The notes below the pieces were generated by a model. That model was not told where the DNA came from. It ran no database searches and saw only the letters and a program-made list of their open reading frames with translations. From Acanthochromis polyacanthus (taxonomy: Eukaryota; Chordata; Actinopteri; Pomacentridae): a DNA stretch of 64,000 bases. A program made the translations under genes and the position numbers. Of the stretch, positions 49,238-61,669 are shown one piece after another. Where the stretch lies: NCBI RefSeq assembly GCF_021347895.1, contig NC_067120.1, positions 15,795,361 through 15,859,360 of the forward strand. Reading direction: 5' to 3'. Position 1 is the stretch's first letter; each line of letters opens with the position of its first letter.

Positions 49238-52200
49238 TCACGAGTCATGCACATAATATGTTGTGAGGTTTGCGCTTCTATAAATTTCATCCGAGTTCTC
49301 CTCAACCTCCAACTCTGAGCTTTCCATCAGTTCATCTTCAAACCAACGTGGATGTTCCTGTTGGTATGCATGGAAGGCCTGTATAGCGTCACACAGGGCT
49401 CTACCGGAGGGGCACTGATGGTATTTGTCCTCTGAAAGTCCTTCAATTTGTTTCATTCTGCCTGGTTCATGTTTTTCTGTGTCCAGGATTCTGAAAAAGA
49501 CCTCCTCAAATTGTTTCATTAGTTTGTATCGTACTGTAACGTTGAAAGGGGAAGGGATGTCGTCTTCAGAACAAACATCATCAAAGTAAGCCACAATGTA
49601 CTTCTTAAATGATGTAGATCGGATAAAATGGGGGACCAAGAGGCTGAGGGAGGGAGTGAGCATGTCCCCTACAAGTGAGCAGGCATCCTGTCTCATGAAA
49701 ACCTGCTTGTCGCCACACATTGCTCTCCATTTGGCTTGTACTCCACGTGAGCACAGGATCAATATCTTATCTGAAGAGTTTTCTATCTGCTCTTTGTGCC
49801 ACTCCAACCACTGGATGCTTCCCAGCACTCCCAGTCTGGTAGAATCCAGCAGATCCAGGACCACTTCAGTACCACATTTGGTTGCCAGGAAGGCACAAAG
49901 CTTGAGAATGATGTTTTTGTACAAAGGGTGGTCGAGGGAGTAGATGATGAGAACACGTTTCCTCTGTTGCAGCTGAAAAATTTCTGGTTGGTCCTTGTCA
50001 GCAGGTGAAGATGTGTTCGGAGGATCTGAGAGATGAAAAACATCAATAGTTATCTATCTATTCAAGCCGTGTGTTCGATTCACTACAGTGAATTTATAAG
50101 AAAGCAAACCTTTATGAAATGTTCTCCACAGTAAAAAGGAAAGACAACTACCAATGACGAGCAGCCCCAAAGCGGCCCCTAAAATCAAAGTCTGCAGAGG
50201 ATAATCTGAAAAAACAACAACTGAAAAGTAAATGCCACAAAAGTGAATTCAAATATTATTAGATACTATTAAGTTTAGTGTAGAAATGTTGTAGATTTTT
50301 AAGGGGTCATGAGGAATGAGATTGATGACCACAATTTATGTTCTGCGCTATCTGAGCACTAAAAAAAAAGTTGTACTTACATGGGCAGTAATAAATTGTT
50401 TTCTTGCGACTCCAACACTCATTTTTGCATCGTATAAAAAATGCCTGAATCTTTGAAAGAAGCAGAGTAAGATTAGTGCTTGACATTTTAAGATGATTTG
50501 CTAAGTGTTAAAGTTGGCACATTCCATTAAAATTGAACTCACCGTTACAGACATTTCACATTGTGAGAGCTGCCACAAACCAAACTCAAATGTCACATTC
50601 AGTGATGTTCTGTTTTCCTAAAAGTAGATTTAGTCTTAAGCTGTGCAATTCAAACACCAATTCTAAACATCACTATTTCAGTCATCATTTACATAAAAGG
50701 GAAACTACCTTCGAGACATTCTTTGAGCGAAAGAAACCGCCGCTCTGGATGGAAACTTGATATCTCTCTGAATACTGTGTTGCGTTAAACCCCACAAAAA
50801 TGGATAACATTTTAGGTTTCCGATTGACTAACACAGCCACAGGTATGTTTGAATCCCACAGACTACCTGAAGTGACAAAAAAGTGCAATGTTATGGTCCT
50901 GGATCTCAACGACAACTTTGTTAAAATCTGAGAGAAACAAAGAATGTATAATTTACCATTTTCCTGACACAATTGGACCTTTTGGATTCTTTTGTTACCA
51001 CATCCTGGTTATGACAGTAAATATTAGAGGAAGTTTAATAAAATGTTCGTTAGTTTAAGCGGCATCTTGCTTCAACAGTAAATATAAGCCTAACGTGAAA
51101 ATGACATCAACAAATACAGGCGTAACAATTGCTTAGTTGATTGACAGAAAATTAATCAGCAACCGTTTTGATTTTAGAAAAGATGTGTTGTTATGACAGC
51201 AGTGTCACCTCAATGAAATTGTGTTCAGGACTTTCAACTGTTTTAAGATTTAAAACACATTAATAAACAAAGTAAATCACTGTTAATTGCAGCCCTACTG
51301 AAAATTCTGATGGTCTGTAAGTGAAACAGCCCTATAAATGTTTCATTTTCACTGTAGATGTGGAGGTAACTCACCTGGGATGGTAATTCGCTTTCTGATC
51401 ATGTATTCTCCAATCTCAGGCTGTGGCAAATTGAAAACTGACACCATATATGTGTATCCAGGCTCTACCACAACTTCATTCAAGGAAAATGTCCACTAAT
51501 AAAGAAAAACAAAGTCAAGTTTACACATTATGTTAATTGGTTAGCACAATGGAAAACATTTAGCCAACAAACAATAGTTGTCCTACCCTACTGTAGTTTG
51601 GAGTCAGCAAGTTTTTAATCCTGTAAGAAAACTGCATACACACTCTTTGATTTGTACTTTCTTCCACAATGTTTAACTCTGATCCCCGAAGAGTCCTGAT
51701 GGATGCTAAGAAGAGAAAAGAGTGCAATATTTTCTATGTACATTTGAAGAAATACCGGCTTTTTTCCCATGCTTTACTTGATTCATATCCAAATATGAGC
51801 TACAACAAACAACCTTGTAGTATTAAAATACAACATCCCAGAAAAGCAGAAAAGCATTGCTCACCATCAGCCTTTATTCTCCATGTCACATTCATGACAG
51901 GAACCAGCCCATGTCTGTCCATTCCAACTTCCTCGTGTTCAGGATCCCACTCTGGGCCGCTAGGAGCATCTTCTATACGTGCGACCATGGGCTGTTCTGA
52001 GCAGTTATCTGACATTTAGGGAACCGTTTCTATATTATGTTTGAGATACATTTCATGGATATATACCATTGAGCTGCAGTGGCGGAAAGTAAACAATATT
52101 AATCCGAGTCTTGTACGAAAGCATATTTTTCACATTCTTACACTTGGTATTTCTATTTCATGGTATTTACTTTACTACTTTTATTTAAATACGTTTAATC

Positions 52201-52925
52201 TGCTACATTTATCTGATAAATTCAACACTTACTTGGCAGATTCAGATTATTAATAGAAGAAAAACATTATTTTCGATACATGTTATAGATTATGCATATA
52301 AAGCAATTAAAATTACCCACCTTAACCAGCTACAGCATTAGTGCATCCAATATAGTCCAGTAATATAATATACGATAAGATGAGGCACAAGAAGTCATTT
52401 TACTTTTGGATGTTTAGCTACATCCTCAAGTTAACATTTTTCTATTTTTATTCAAGTAAAACAATCATTCAGTCCATTGCTGTTTACGTATATGTGAAGA
52501 TGAATCACACACACATCACTTTAACCTTGCTTAGAAGAACACCAAATCTCTATTGAGTTAGAAAAAAAAAGTCAAATGCAAAGAAGCAGACTATTTGCAC
52601 AAAATACTACCATGTTGAACACATTGATTGAATTCCTCTCTATCTGTAAAGTAAGTCTGTGGAATTTATTCAGATTTGACAGATAAGATACTTACTAATT
52701 TTGCAGTGGTCAAGACCCTGGAAAAAACAAAATACAACAAAACACACAGACCGTGACTTCAGAGTCCCAATCCATGAACGTTTGTGAAGCTGCTTGTTTC
52801 CATATTTGTAATAACTAAATTCTTACCGGTTGTCTGCAGTCCAGGCTGCTGCCCAGAATCCTCAGAGAAGACGACACTGTCAGCAGAGCAGCCAAACAAA
52901 AACAGAAAAAAGAAAAAAGGATCAT
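49238..52925 (-). CDS. il17ra: Interleukin-17 receptor A-type, short cytoplasmic tail
   Basis: Ten coding exons in transcript order: 52925-52827, 52717-52696, 52008-51865, 51705-51587, 51495-51375, 50866-50709, 50617-50543, 50444-50381, 50205-50152, 50025-49238, giving 547 residues. The start gives a hydrophobic signal peptide (1 to about 22) followed by LRILGSSLDC, like mammalian IL17RA. Two fibronectin-type ectodomains with several N-x-S/T sites follow, then one membrane helix (about 268-286). A SEFIR domain starts at about 307 (RKRVLIIYSLDHPLY, GTEVVLDLLD, ILILCSRGVQAKW). Box-like GRMKQIEGLSEDKY and the HPRWFEDEL segment end the SEFIR extension. Only about 25 residues follow, so the long distal tail of mammalian IL17RA is missing. 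It should pair with other IL-17 receptors and recruit TRAF3IP2/Act1 by SEFIR contact. Exon 2 is only 22 nt. Confidence 0.92.
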
Positions 52926-55121
52926 CCTAAAGCAGGTCAGGTACTTTCAGAATACACATGGAAAAGCTTCAAAAACTTCAAGAACAAGAAGAAAATAAAA
53001 ACACAATAATCAAATACATTTACAAAGACAGGCCACTAGTTTGGCCGAACAAACACAGAGAAAGCTCTCTGTGATATGATTTCAGTCAGTGTCATTTGCT
53101 TCATTTTTATCAGTTGTTCACATCCGACCGTGCAGGAAGGAGGAAGTTATCATATGTGGTTTGTAGTTTCATTGTCATGCAGGACTTTCCATAGACTCAA
53201 AAACAGCTGTCTGAACTGCTTAGTTTCCATATGCATGCATCAATTACAACTTAAATTTACTGGACAGTGTGTGCATAAATAAAAGCCAACAGCAAAACAG
53301 CTGCTCAAAGAACTAAACTGTCACTAGGGGGCAGCAGTGGCCAAACTTACCACATGGAAACATCCACTTTGTATAAATAGTAGTATGTCGCTTGAAATAG
53401 GTTTACAGCCCAAGACAATTACTCCCATTATAAGTAGAGTTAAGCAAAACAAATAAAAAAGAAAATAATTTATTCATAAGCTTTATAGAGGCATTTTAGG
53501 ATTTGTTAAACAAAAAAATGACAGAAAATTTGTTTAAATTTAGGAGGATTATGATCTCCAGCAGAACGTCAACGGGGTGATTTGCCTACACGGCAACTTC
53601 TTCAACCTATGTCGTTCAGACTGAACACATCCTAAACCATGTTTTCACATTTAGCATGACTCCTGGCAATATTAGCTAAATATAAAGATACCCAAACATC
53701 TGAGAGGATCAGCACGCAATGCCAACACACCGCCCAGGACTTTGACCAGTAAACCTCCAGCTATTCACTGCTTGGTTACCAGGGATTATAGCATAGGATA
53801 GGACTGTAGCCGTGGCTATCTGTTAACTCCTGTCGCGTTGTCTCAGAGTGTCTCCTACTGAACACAAAGTGCAACTGTATCAGTTTGCATAACACGAAGG
53901 CAGGCAGACAGACAGACAGACAGACAGACTGTCATGTGTGACTGAAATCTGACCAGAATAGACTGTAGTGGGTGTATTTGATCCCTCCTGTGTGTGAGAG
54001 TGGTGTCATGGCAATTATGATTCAGAATCCAAAGTGGCATCTTGATCCAAACGTAAAAATACACTTTTATTCAGTACAGCTGGTCTCAGCTGTGATGTGA
54101 CATGTTGTGCTCAGGATTTTGACAAGAGGATTTTTGCTAACACTTTATATAATCCCTGTGTGCCCTTTACTATATATATGTAAGTATGACTAATAAATTG
54201 TTTCTAACACTGCATAATGCAGGTGTAATCAGATATAACTTGTTTTCTGTGTGTAACACTGCTGCTTTAAATACGCCCCCTCCCTTCTGTTCCACTGTAA
54301 ACACTCAGCCGTGTGTGTAGTCACATGTTGCACCATATAGCAAACATTTGTTTATACTCCAGTTACAGATACACTATAAGACAAGATACATTCATTGAGA
54401 AATACATTAAACAAACATTTCTCAAATATTTACTTATGACATTATAGAATTGTAGCATGAAGCATCTATTAAGTGTATGAGTAGTTTCTAGAAATGCAAA
54501 TTACAGTAAATTTTAGCATATTTTTAATACTAGGCAGCATTACAGTTGTAGAGCTTTGATTTTACCCTGCCAGTCACTTGAATGTAAGGATCTGTACACC
54601 ACTTTGGTCCAGATTGAATGTCTCAGGTATTGGAGGGGCTGCAATGAAACTTTGTGGACAAATTCATGCTCAACTCAATGAATCATATTGACTTTGGGAA
54701 TTCTTTGAATTTAAATCCATTATCAAAGCATGTTTACATGCTGATTTAGGTCAAAGCACCACTGTGCACAACAACCTCGAAGTTATACAGTTAAAAAAAC
54801 AACAACAACAACATCTAATTAGACATAACGAACTTCAGTTGGGCAACTGTTAAACCTGACACTGAAAGGCACCTTTAAAGCAAATGGTCTTTCATGCTAT
54901 CTTCTGCCAGTACACAATGAGCACACACCACGGCATAAATTTTAAAAGCAAACGCTGTCTGTGCGCCTGGCATCTGTAGAGAATATAGCTCAGCTGTCAG
55001 TTAGGTGAGGGGCGTGTGAGGTGTGCCCTTGTGCAGTACAATCGCATGAAATAAATGGGACATGGGTTGAGGACAAATCAAAAAGGGGGATTGTACCTTA
55101 TGATGTAACAATTGTCAGGTG
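52926..55121. other. Spacer between il17ra and troponin I genes
   Basis: No coding exon supported. It includes a CAGA tetranucleotide repeat (53901-53929). Both neighbours point away from this spacer, so it should hold both promoters. Confidence 0.45.
53901..53929. repeat. (CAGA)n microsatellite
   Basis: About seven CAGA units with one variant unit. Confidence 0.95.
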
Positions 55122-55173
55122 GACAGCGGGTCTATTTTAGCGAGCCATTCACATGATACTTTGAATGCATAAA
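55121..55173 (+). promoter_or_regulatory. Muscle-type promoter module, troponin I gene 1
   Basis: GGACAGCGGGTCTATTTTAG (55121-55140) followed by GCCATTCACA and a TATA-like CATAAAT at 55168. CTATTTTAG is one base short of a full MEF2 consensus. Almost the same arrangement precedes troponin I gene 2 (58881-58934), with 36 versus 37 bp from CTATTTTAG to CATAAA. Confidence 0.6.
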
Positions 55174-55204
55174 TCTTTCACTAATAACCATAAAGTGCTT
55201 TTCC

Positions 55205-55260
55205 TTTTTCTGACTCACGAACTCACTGCTGCCCTGTCTGATCTCCTCTCACCTTCAAGG
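55205..55260 (+). other. Non-coding first exon, troponin I gene 1 (5' end approximate)
   Basis: A donor CTTCAAG|GTAAGT at 55260/55261 lies about 90 bp after the TATA-like box. The next exon carries the start codon at 56901. Confidence 0.5.
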
Positions 55261-56900
55261 TAAGTTTTATACAATAACTAACCTATTTATTAGAACATAA
55301 ACGTCAATCAGATTTATTATAGACATTAAATGGGACTTAATAACCTGACACTGATGAGATTAGGAGACTGGTGGATCATCTTTTCTGCTACGGTGACAAT
55401 AGCCCAGATATCCAAGTGCCTGTTTCTTCAGCCAAGTCGAGTCTGGGTCAGGTTAAGTCCGACTTTAATGAAGGGAGTAGTAAAGACTGCATATCTGCAT
55501 GCCCCTGACACAGATACTGCAGCTGGTATTTATGCAAGGGAATCCTACCTATGTCACCACTTTTGTCAAGGTCTTAAAGCAACTTTCTGAACATGCCAAT
55601 CTGGCTTTGACTTCCACGACACCTCAAGCTTCTTAAACGATCTCTTCATCCTCGAAGTGGGGAAATGTAACCTGAAGCTTAAACGGCATAATAAAGTACT
55701 GGCACTGGTAACAGCACGTTTGACCCATCGCTGTGGTCGAAAAGCCAATGTGATAAGTGATGATGGTTAGCTCGTATGAACCGGCAACCTTCTAAGTACA
55801 AGGGCAAGACTGCAGGCTTCCTAAAGCCGTCCATTGCTTTGATTGTTTACTTTGACTTTCCCCCTCTGTCGGAGCAGCTTAGTTTAAGTTGCATAATTAT
55901 AGTATTGTGTCAGAACCATGGAAAAAGCTTTTATTTTGCTCAGTCACCTTCGTCTGTTTGGTTGAATTCATCAAATACATGACATAATGTAGTTTTGACA
56001 ATAATGATACCAAGAAATGATAGAAACACAAACAGGACGGTGTGAAGCAAATATGGTGAGCTAAGTTAATGTTCACTTGAGCCAGCTATCCTGGAACTTT
56101 ATGTGCTGATGACAGATAAACTTAATACACAACCTTGTAAGATAGGAAACAAGCAACAACATGAAACCTAAAGGACCTGCATAGAAAGCTGTTTAGGTTA
56201 AAGTGCTCTCATGGTTTCCACAGGTTTGATGTTGCTCCTCTCATGGCTGCCAAACCTTTATGCAGCTCGGCGTTCTCTGGCATTACCAAGGCCACAGCAG
56301 CTGATGGGACACTGCAAAGCATGGGGGCAATGTGACCAAAAATAGCTGTGCAACAGGCTCCAAGTCAGGCCTTTTAAACAGCAGAAGAATAATCTGGTCC
56401 TGAAAGAAATTCAAATGCATCTGAAAGTCTCTGAGGACAACTGGACTAAATGAATTTATTAAACAATTATTTCGATTGGATGCATCAGTTACATTAACTG
56501 CAGAAAATAGCAAGGCTGCATCTAATGGTTATCATCATTATCGACTGCTCTGCAAATTAATTTCCTGATTAATTGATTAAGTGCTTGACTATAAATAAAA
56601 TACTTCAACAGTGTCCATTATAACTTCCTAAAGTCCAATACTATGCATTTAAATAGCAGATTTTATTCGGCTGTCAGTCTAAACCACAAAAGCACATTCA
56701 GTTTACACTCTTGTATGACAAAGGGAAGTATCAAATAATGATATTGAAACAGTTTTAAACAGTACATTTGGCAGGTTAGACTTTTTGCTTGAATAATAAT
56801 TTAGATGTATCCCTCTCTGTGATGTGTATCATGTACTCATATATATGTTATGAACTGAAAATGGTTTATTTTTGTTCCAAAGGTACTGCAGGCTGCAGCC

Positions 56901-58267
56901 ATGTCTGAGGGGTGAGTATCAGCCTTTAACCACAATTCTATAGAGACTTTAAACATTAAAAAGGAGGACAACCAATCCAGACAGGAGAAAATTACCTTAA
57001 TCTGTATACTTTTTTATGTGTATTACCACCAAAAAGTTTTGGAAGCCTTTTTTTCACCATTTCCCATGAATAATTATTAAAAAACATTGTTTTTTTGTGT
57101 CTGCTTTTCATGTCACGTGATGATGAAGACCGGTGAGTTAAAATGTCTTTAACACGATTATTAACTGAGTGGGGGTCGGGGTAGGAATGTGGGTAAAAGC
57201 CGGGGTTGTTGGTACTGTAATTGCATTTTTAGGTTTTTTTGGTGTGTATGTGTTGCATTTTGTTTGTGTGAAAGTGCTATATAAATATAGTCTGACTGAT
57301 TGATTGATTGATAATCTATCATCATTACAGAGGCACTGACCTACACTGATAGCTACATTTTATGTATGAATACACTTTGCTCTTTGTCACAGAGAAAGCA
57401 GAAATATTCAGCCACACGCAGACTGCAGTTGAAGGTAGGTCCACATGTTAACAGTATATAACAGACTGTGACTGAGCCTGGTTTAGGCATTTATCAGCGC
57501 TTCATTAAGACCTGACTGTCTTTCAGTCTAAACTGCTGAAGAAGGCAGCTTCTATGCTTGTGGCTGAAAGTGAGCAAAAGAAGCAAGAGAAGGAAAGAGC
57601 TGTAAATGAGAGCTTCCCACCACTGATGCTATCAGGTCTGTCAGTCCAGGAGCTCCAGGTACTGCCGCAGCAAGTCATTCCCATTCGATAATTCTTATTT
57701 TACACCACTTTGACAGCTTTATTTTTCTCTCTTACAGGACCTTTGCAAAGAATTACATCGAAAGATTGATGTTGTAGACGAAGCACGTTATGATATGGAG
57801 ATTAAAGTAGCCAAAAATGATATGGAGGTACAGAAAATAGGAATAAAATCAGTGATTGATGACACTTACCCCATATTTACTAAGCTGGCTGTTGTAGTTT
57901 TTTCTTCAACTGTAATGTTTGTTGCCCAGATCCAGAGTCTGAATCAGAAGATCATTGACCTGAAGGGTGTTAAAAGGCCCAGCCTGAAGAGGGTGAAGAA
58001 AACAACAGATGACATGCTGGGTGCATATACTGACAGCTCCAAACTCATGAAGGCCGACTTCAAAGCCAACCTGAAGACAGTGAAGAAAGACGATGAAAAG
58101 GTAAAACTGCTAAAGCTGCACATACAAAGAAGCTGAAATAAAAACAGTTTGAAATCAATGCATATCTTTTTGTCCTGCAGAGGGAAGAGGTTACAGACTG
58201 GCGTAAGAACGTGGAGGCCATGTCTGGCATGGAGGGCAGAAAGAAGCTGTTTAATGCCGGACAGTAA
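56901..58267 (+). CDS. tnni1: Troponin I, slow skeletal-type, tandem copy 1
   Basis: Coding exons: 56901-56911, 57129-57132 (four bases), 57393-57434, 57527-57658, 57738-57827, 57930-58100, 58181-58267; 178 residues. It lacks the long N-terminal extension of cardiac TnI. The start layout (five residues then RK, with a 4-nt second coding exon), VVDEARYDME and the [19 protein letters not shown] end resemble slow skeletal TnI more than the fast form. Troponin I holds actomyosin inactive until Ca2+-troponin C binds its switch segment. In this copy the inhibitory segment keeps KRPSLKRVKK, but the following switch reads TTDDMLGAYTD where copy 2 and mammals have SADAMLxALLG, and one residue is missing after LKG. 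No AATAAA is evident; ATTAAA lies at 58658-58663. The exact paralogue name is not certain. Confidence 0.9.
57129..57132 (+). other. tnni1: 4-nt coding microexon (ACCG), troponin I copy 1
   Basis: GATGAAG|ACCG|GTGAGT. The preceding exon ends with two bases of a codon (GG) and the next starts in phase 0 with AGA. The frame only works if these four bases are included, giving Gly-Pro. Confidence 0.85.
57205..57312 (+). mobile_element. Retroposon 3' tail in troponin I intron
   Basis: GTGAAAGTGCTATATAAATA followed by repeated TGAT/ATTG units (to 57312) is the typical 3' end of a common fish LINE/SINE group. Only the tail is recognisable. Confidence 0.5.
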
Positions 58268-58880
58268 GAAGGCGCTCATGGTAAAAAAAAAGGTTATGAT
58301 AGCAACTTGTCATCTTCTCAAGATAAATTTTTAGTCTGCAATGTTTGAGCACAAGTTTTTTTTTTAATCAAATCCTACAGACCATCATATCTTCGAATTC
58401 TGGTCAAAACTGAGAAAGGTTTCCATTTCAGCATGAATTAAAACTGGTTTTAAAAGACTTTAATCATGAGTCAACATGTTAAAGAAATACAGCTGTATGC
58501 CATGAGTGCAATAACATGAATTGTAAAGCATACTGTCCTCTTTACATATTAATACTGACCTGCAGAAAAGTCGGATCTGCGTTATGATTTCAAAGTGCAG
58601 TTCTTGTATTACACAGACGATGGCGCTGTCTCACTATATGTAGTACATGTGATGCTGATTAAACAACTGAGATCACATACCTGAACTGTCTCTCTCTTTT
58701 TTATATGTAGATTTGATATTTAACTTTGATCTAGCTTCTCTCACTAATCATGATGTATTAGATTCACAGACAGAACATCAGATAAAGGCTCAGAGTTGAA
58801 CATATGGTTGAGCTTACTGCTGTGGTAAACCTGCTGTTGGTTGAAACAAGTGCAGTGATATACAGAATACTGGCTGTCAG

Positions 58881-58934
58881 GACAGAGGGGGCTATTTTAG
58901 TTGGCCACTCACAGAGGGCAATAGGAGCCATAAA
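58881..58934 (+). promoter_or_regulatory. Muscle-type promoter module, troponin I gene 2
   Basis: GACAGAGGGGGCTATTTTAG (58881-58900), then GGCCACTCACA and a TATA-like CATAAAA at 58929. It matches the module before copy 1 in order and spacing, and lies about 610 bp after the copy 1 stop codon. Confidence 0.6.
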
Positions 58935-58974
58935 ATTTGACTTGACTTTTCATCTTCTCATTTAATGACAGCGA

Positions 58975-59015
58975 CTGATCACATCAACTGGGTTTTCTGC
59001 AGAGATTAAAAAAAG
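58975..59015 (+). other. Non-coding first exon, troponin I gene 2 (5' end approximate)
   Basis: The donor AAAAG|GTATGT at 59015/59016 follows the TATA-like box by about 85 bp. The next exon begins at 59847 (TCACAG|ACAAC) and carries the start codon. Confidence 0.5.
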
Positions 59016-59859
59016 GTATGTTTGCATGAGTAACGATAGCGTGGTTTAGAGATATTTTTAAGGACAGTTTTCTCATGCTGCACTTATGGAAAATAGTAGA
59101 AACACTAATTAGTTGCAGGTGCTTTACTAGATAATGGCAGAAGTAAAAGACTAATAGCCAGTAAAAAAAATTAAATAAAAGAAAAGCAAATTTACTCATC
59201 AACTTATCGAGCTTAAAAGTAGATTATTTTTTTACAAGAATGTATAATTGATATTATCAAAACAAAACAACTACATCTGATACTGTATCATATTTTTATT
59301 GTAAAGGAATATGTATTTCATGCAGGTTGACAATGACTCAGGAAATTTAGAATGTAGTCCAACATTTTCTTTTATTTTAACAAATCTTGCAGGAAATATT
59401 GTATACTTACAAAGACCAAAAAAAGTTTTGTTATTTTTATCTGAGTTAACAAGAACAAATTCTGATTTCCTTTCTAATGTGGAAAATGGATCGGCTCCAA
59501 TTGGGATTTAAAAAGGAATATCATTTAAAGTATCTGCAGCGCTCAGGCATGCAGTGTTGCTAATTTAGAGGCTTAATGCTGGTATGTTACCATACCAAGG
59601 TCTGCATGACTTTAACTTGGCTCATTCAACAAGATGTGATTAAATGGTATGAGCAGTAGCAAGAAAACATACGTGTTTGTGCATCATAATATAATTAACT
59701 GTAGTTTACAAAAGTTGCGTGTTTATATCAGTAGGGGTACTATGCTGAGCATATACACACTAACATCAACATAACAGGAACTCCTTGTTTCTAAATAATG
59801 CATTTTTATCTATTAAATTAAAAAAAATATTGCTTTGTTTTCACAGACAACAGCCAATC

Positions 59860-61669
59860 ATGTCTGAGGCGTAAGTGATGATTGTTTTCAATACATGTAA
59901 ATTGTGTTTTTCTAAAATCAGTCTAATTCTTTAGACCTTTAACGTTTTCACCTTTTTTTCTTTTCCTTTCCTATAACATAATGCTCACAACAGACCGGTA
60001 AGTTGTTCACAGAATTTTTGTTGCTTTGCTGCTTATCTCAAAAGAAAATGTAAATCCTCATTTGTCTTCTTGTGCTGTAACCAATGTATTTTGTCTGCTG
60101 CTTATTTGTAGAGAAAATCAAAGATCTCTGCATCTCGCAGACTGGCTCTCAAGGTATTTTATTCTATGTTTTTACCAGAACCGACAGTAATTAATTTCAA
60201 ATTATATCCTGTAACACCATCCTCAAGGCCACAATATCAGTGGTCTGTGACAGAAATTGCATTAATCTCATTTTTATGTGATTTAGACCAAGCTGCTGAA
60301 AACGGCAGCTGCGATGTTGGATAAAGACAAACAGGAAAAGAAGCAGGAGAGAGAAGCTACTCTGAGTGAGAGACTCCCTCCACTTCAGCTGTCTGGTTTG
60401 TCCATACAGGACCTTCAGGTATGTGCAGGTCACTGCGTAAGATGTACATCTGTAAAATAACATGGTTGAAATGCTTCACACATAAGCATCCCTCTGATGT
60501 ACGTAGCTGCTGGGCATTCAGTGTGTCCATGTGCATTAGGTGCATTAGAGGACAGCAGTCTCGTCGTCTAAATTTTATATTTGGTTATTTACTGATAGTA
60601 TTTGGAGCAAATTTTAAATAATTAAAAGACCAATAATAGAAAATCATTCAATGGCATTCACATGGATACCAAGTAACCACTAACAGTTTAGACACTTGTA
60701 ATAAAAGACACCACACTGTGCCTCCTGGTGTGATGTTTCATAAATAACTAAGTCTTGCACTAGCATGCAGAAAAAAATAGACATTTATTTTGAGATGCAC
60801 ATCTGTAAAATAAGACTGAGGATTCCACAGTACTTATAACTTTGTTCAATACAGTTGATGTTATTATCGTTCTGCAGGCTCTGTGTAAAGACTTGCACCA
60901 TAAGATTGACGTGGTAGATGAAGAGCGCTACGACATTGAAGTCAAGGTGAACAAGAACAACACAGAGGTGTGTATTCAGTCATAACACTTGCTTCACATG
61001 CGAATTTAATTCTGTCTTTACTCTATGGATGTGTGCAAAAAGCAGCAAGAACAGCACACTTTTTTTTCTAGATTTTCTTTTATTCACCAGTAATGTTTAA
61101 TTTCAAAAGCTTTAGTTTGGTTTATAATATTTTTCAGTTATATGTATTTGATTGGATATTGTTAAACTGGCGGTATATAACTGCATACTTTGTACTTACT
61201 TTGTTATTTGTTTCCTGCAGATTGAAAATCTGTCTCAGAAGATCTTTGAGCTGAAGGGTAAGATGAAGCGACCTGCTCTCAAGAGGGTGAAGATCTCAGC
61301 TGACGCCATGCTTGGAGCTCTGCTGGGTGCTAGGGTCAAAGAGTCCGTGGACTTCAAGGCCAACCTGAAGACTGTGAAGAAAGAGGAGGAGAAGGTAAGA
61401 GCAGCAACTTTAACAGCGGATAGTTTATTCCTGTACGCTAGTTTTTACAGTTTTCAAGATCATGTCAGGCTGGCTTGTCTCTTTGTTCTTTTAGTCCAGA
61501 TTCGATTTGGATTCTCATGTTCTTAGGGGGAAATTTTGTGACAACGCAGTATCACTAACAGTTATTTTCTTCCTCTGAACAGAAAGAGGAAGTGACTGAC
61601 TGGCGTAAGAACGTGGAGGCAATGTCTGGTATGGAGGGCAGGAAGAAGCTGTTTGATGCCGGACAGTAG
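59860..61669 (+). CDS. tnni1: Troponin I, slow skeletal-type, tandem copy 2
   Basis: Coding exons: 59860-59870, 59994-59997 (four bases), 60112-60153, 60287-60418, 60878-60967, 61221-61394, 61583-61669; 179 residues. Exon lengths and phases equal those of copy 1 except the sixth exon, which is one codon longer. The inhibitory segment KRPALKRVK is followed by a canonical switch [11 protein letters not shown], so this copy should regulate contraction in the usual way. The N-terminus [16 protein letters not shown] contains a troponin C-binding helix like that of slow TnI. The two copies clearly arose by tandem duplication including the promoter. AATAAA at 61998-62003 probably ends the transcript. 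Confidence 0.92.
59994..59997 (+). other. tnni1: 4-nt coding microexon (ACCG), troponin I copy 2
   Basis: ACAACAG|ACCG|GTAAGT. The same four bases as in copy 1, here joining GC to give Ala-Pro and restoring phase 0. Confidence 0.88.

Noticed and set aside
56885..58270. Assignment of the troponin I pair to the fast skeletal class (tnni2)
   Set aside because: The N-terminal layout, [12 protein letters not shown] helix and [17 protein letters not shown] end fit the slow class better. A tree with all fish tnni genes would settle it.
57944..58279. 111-codon minus-strand frame
   Set aside because: Antisense to troponin I exons 6 and 7.
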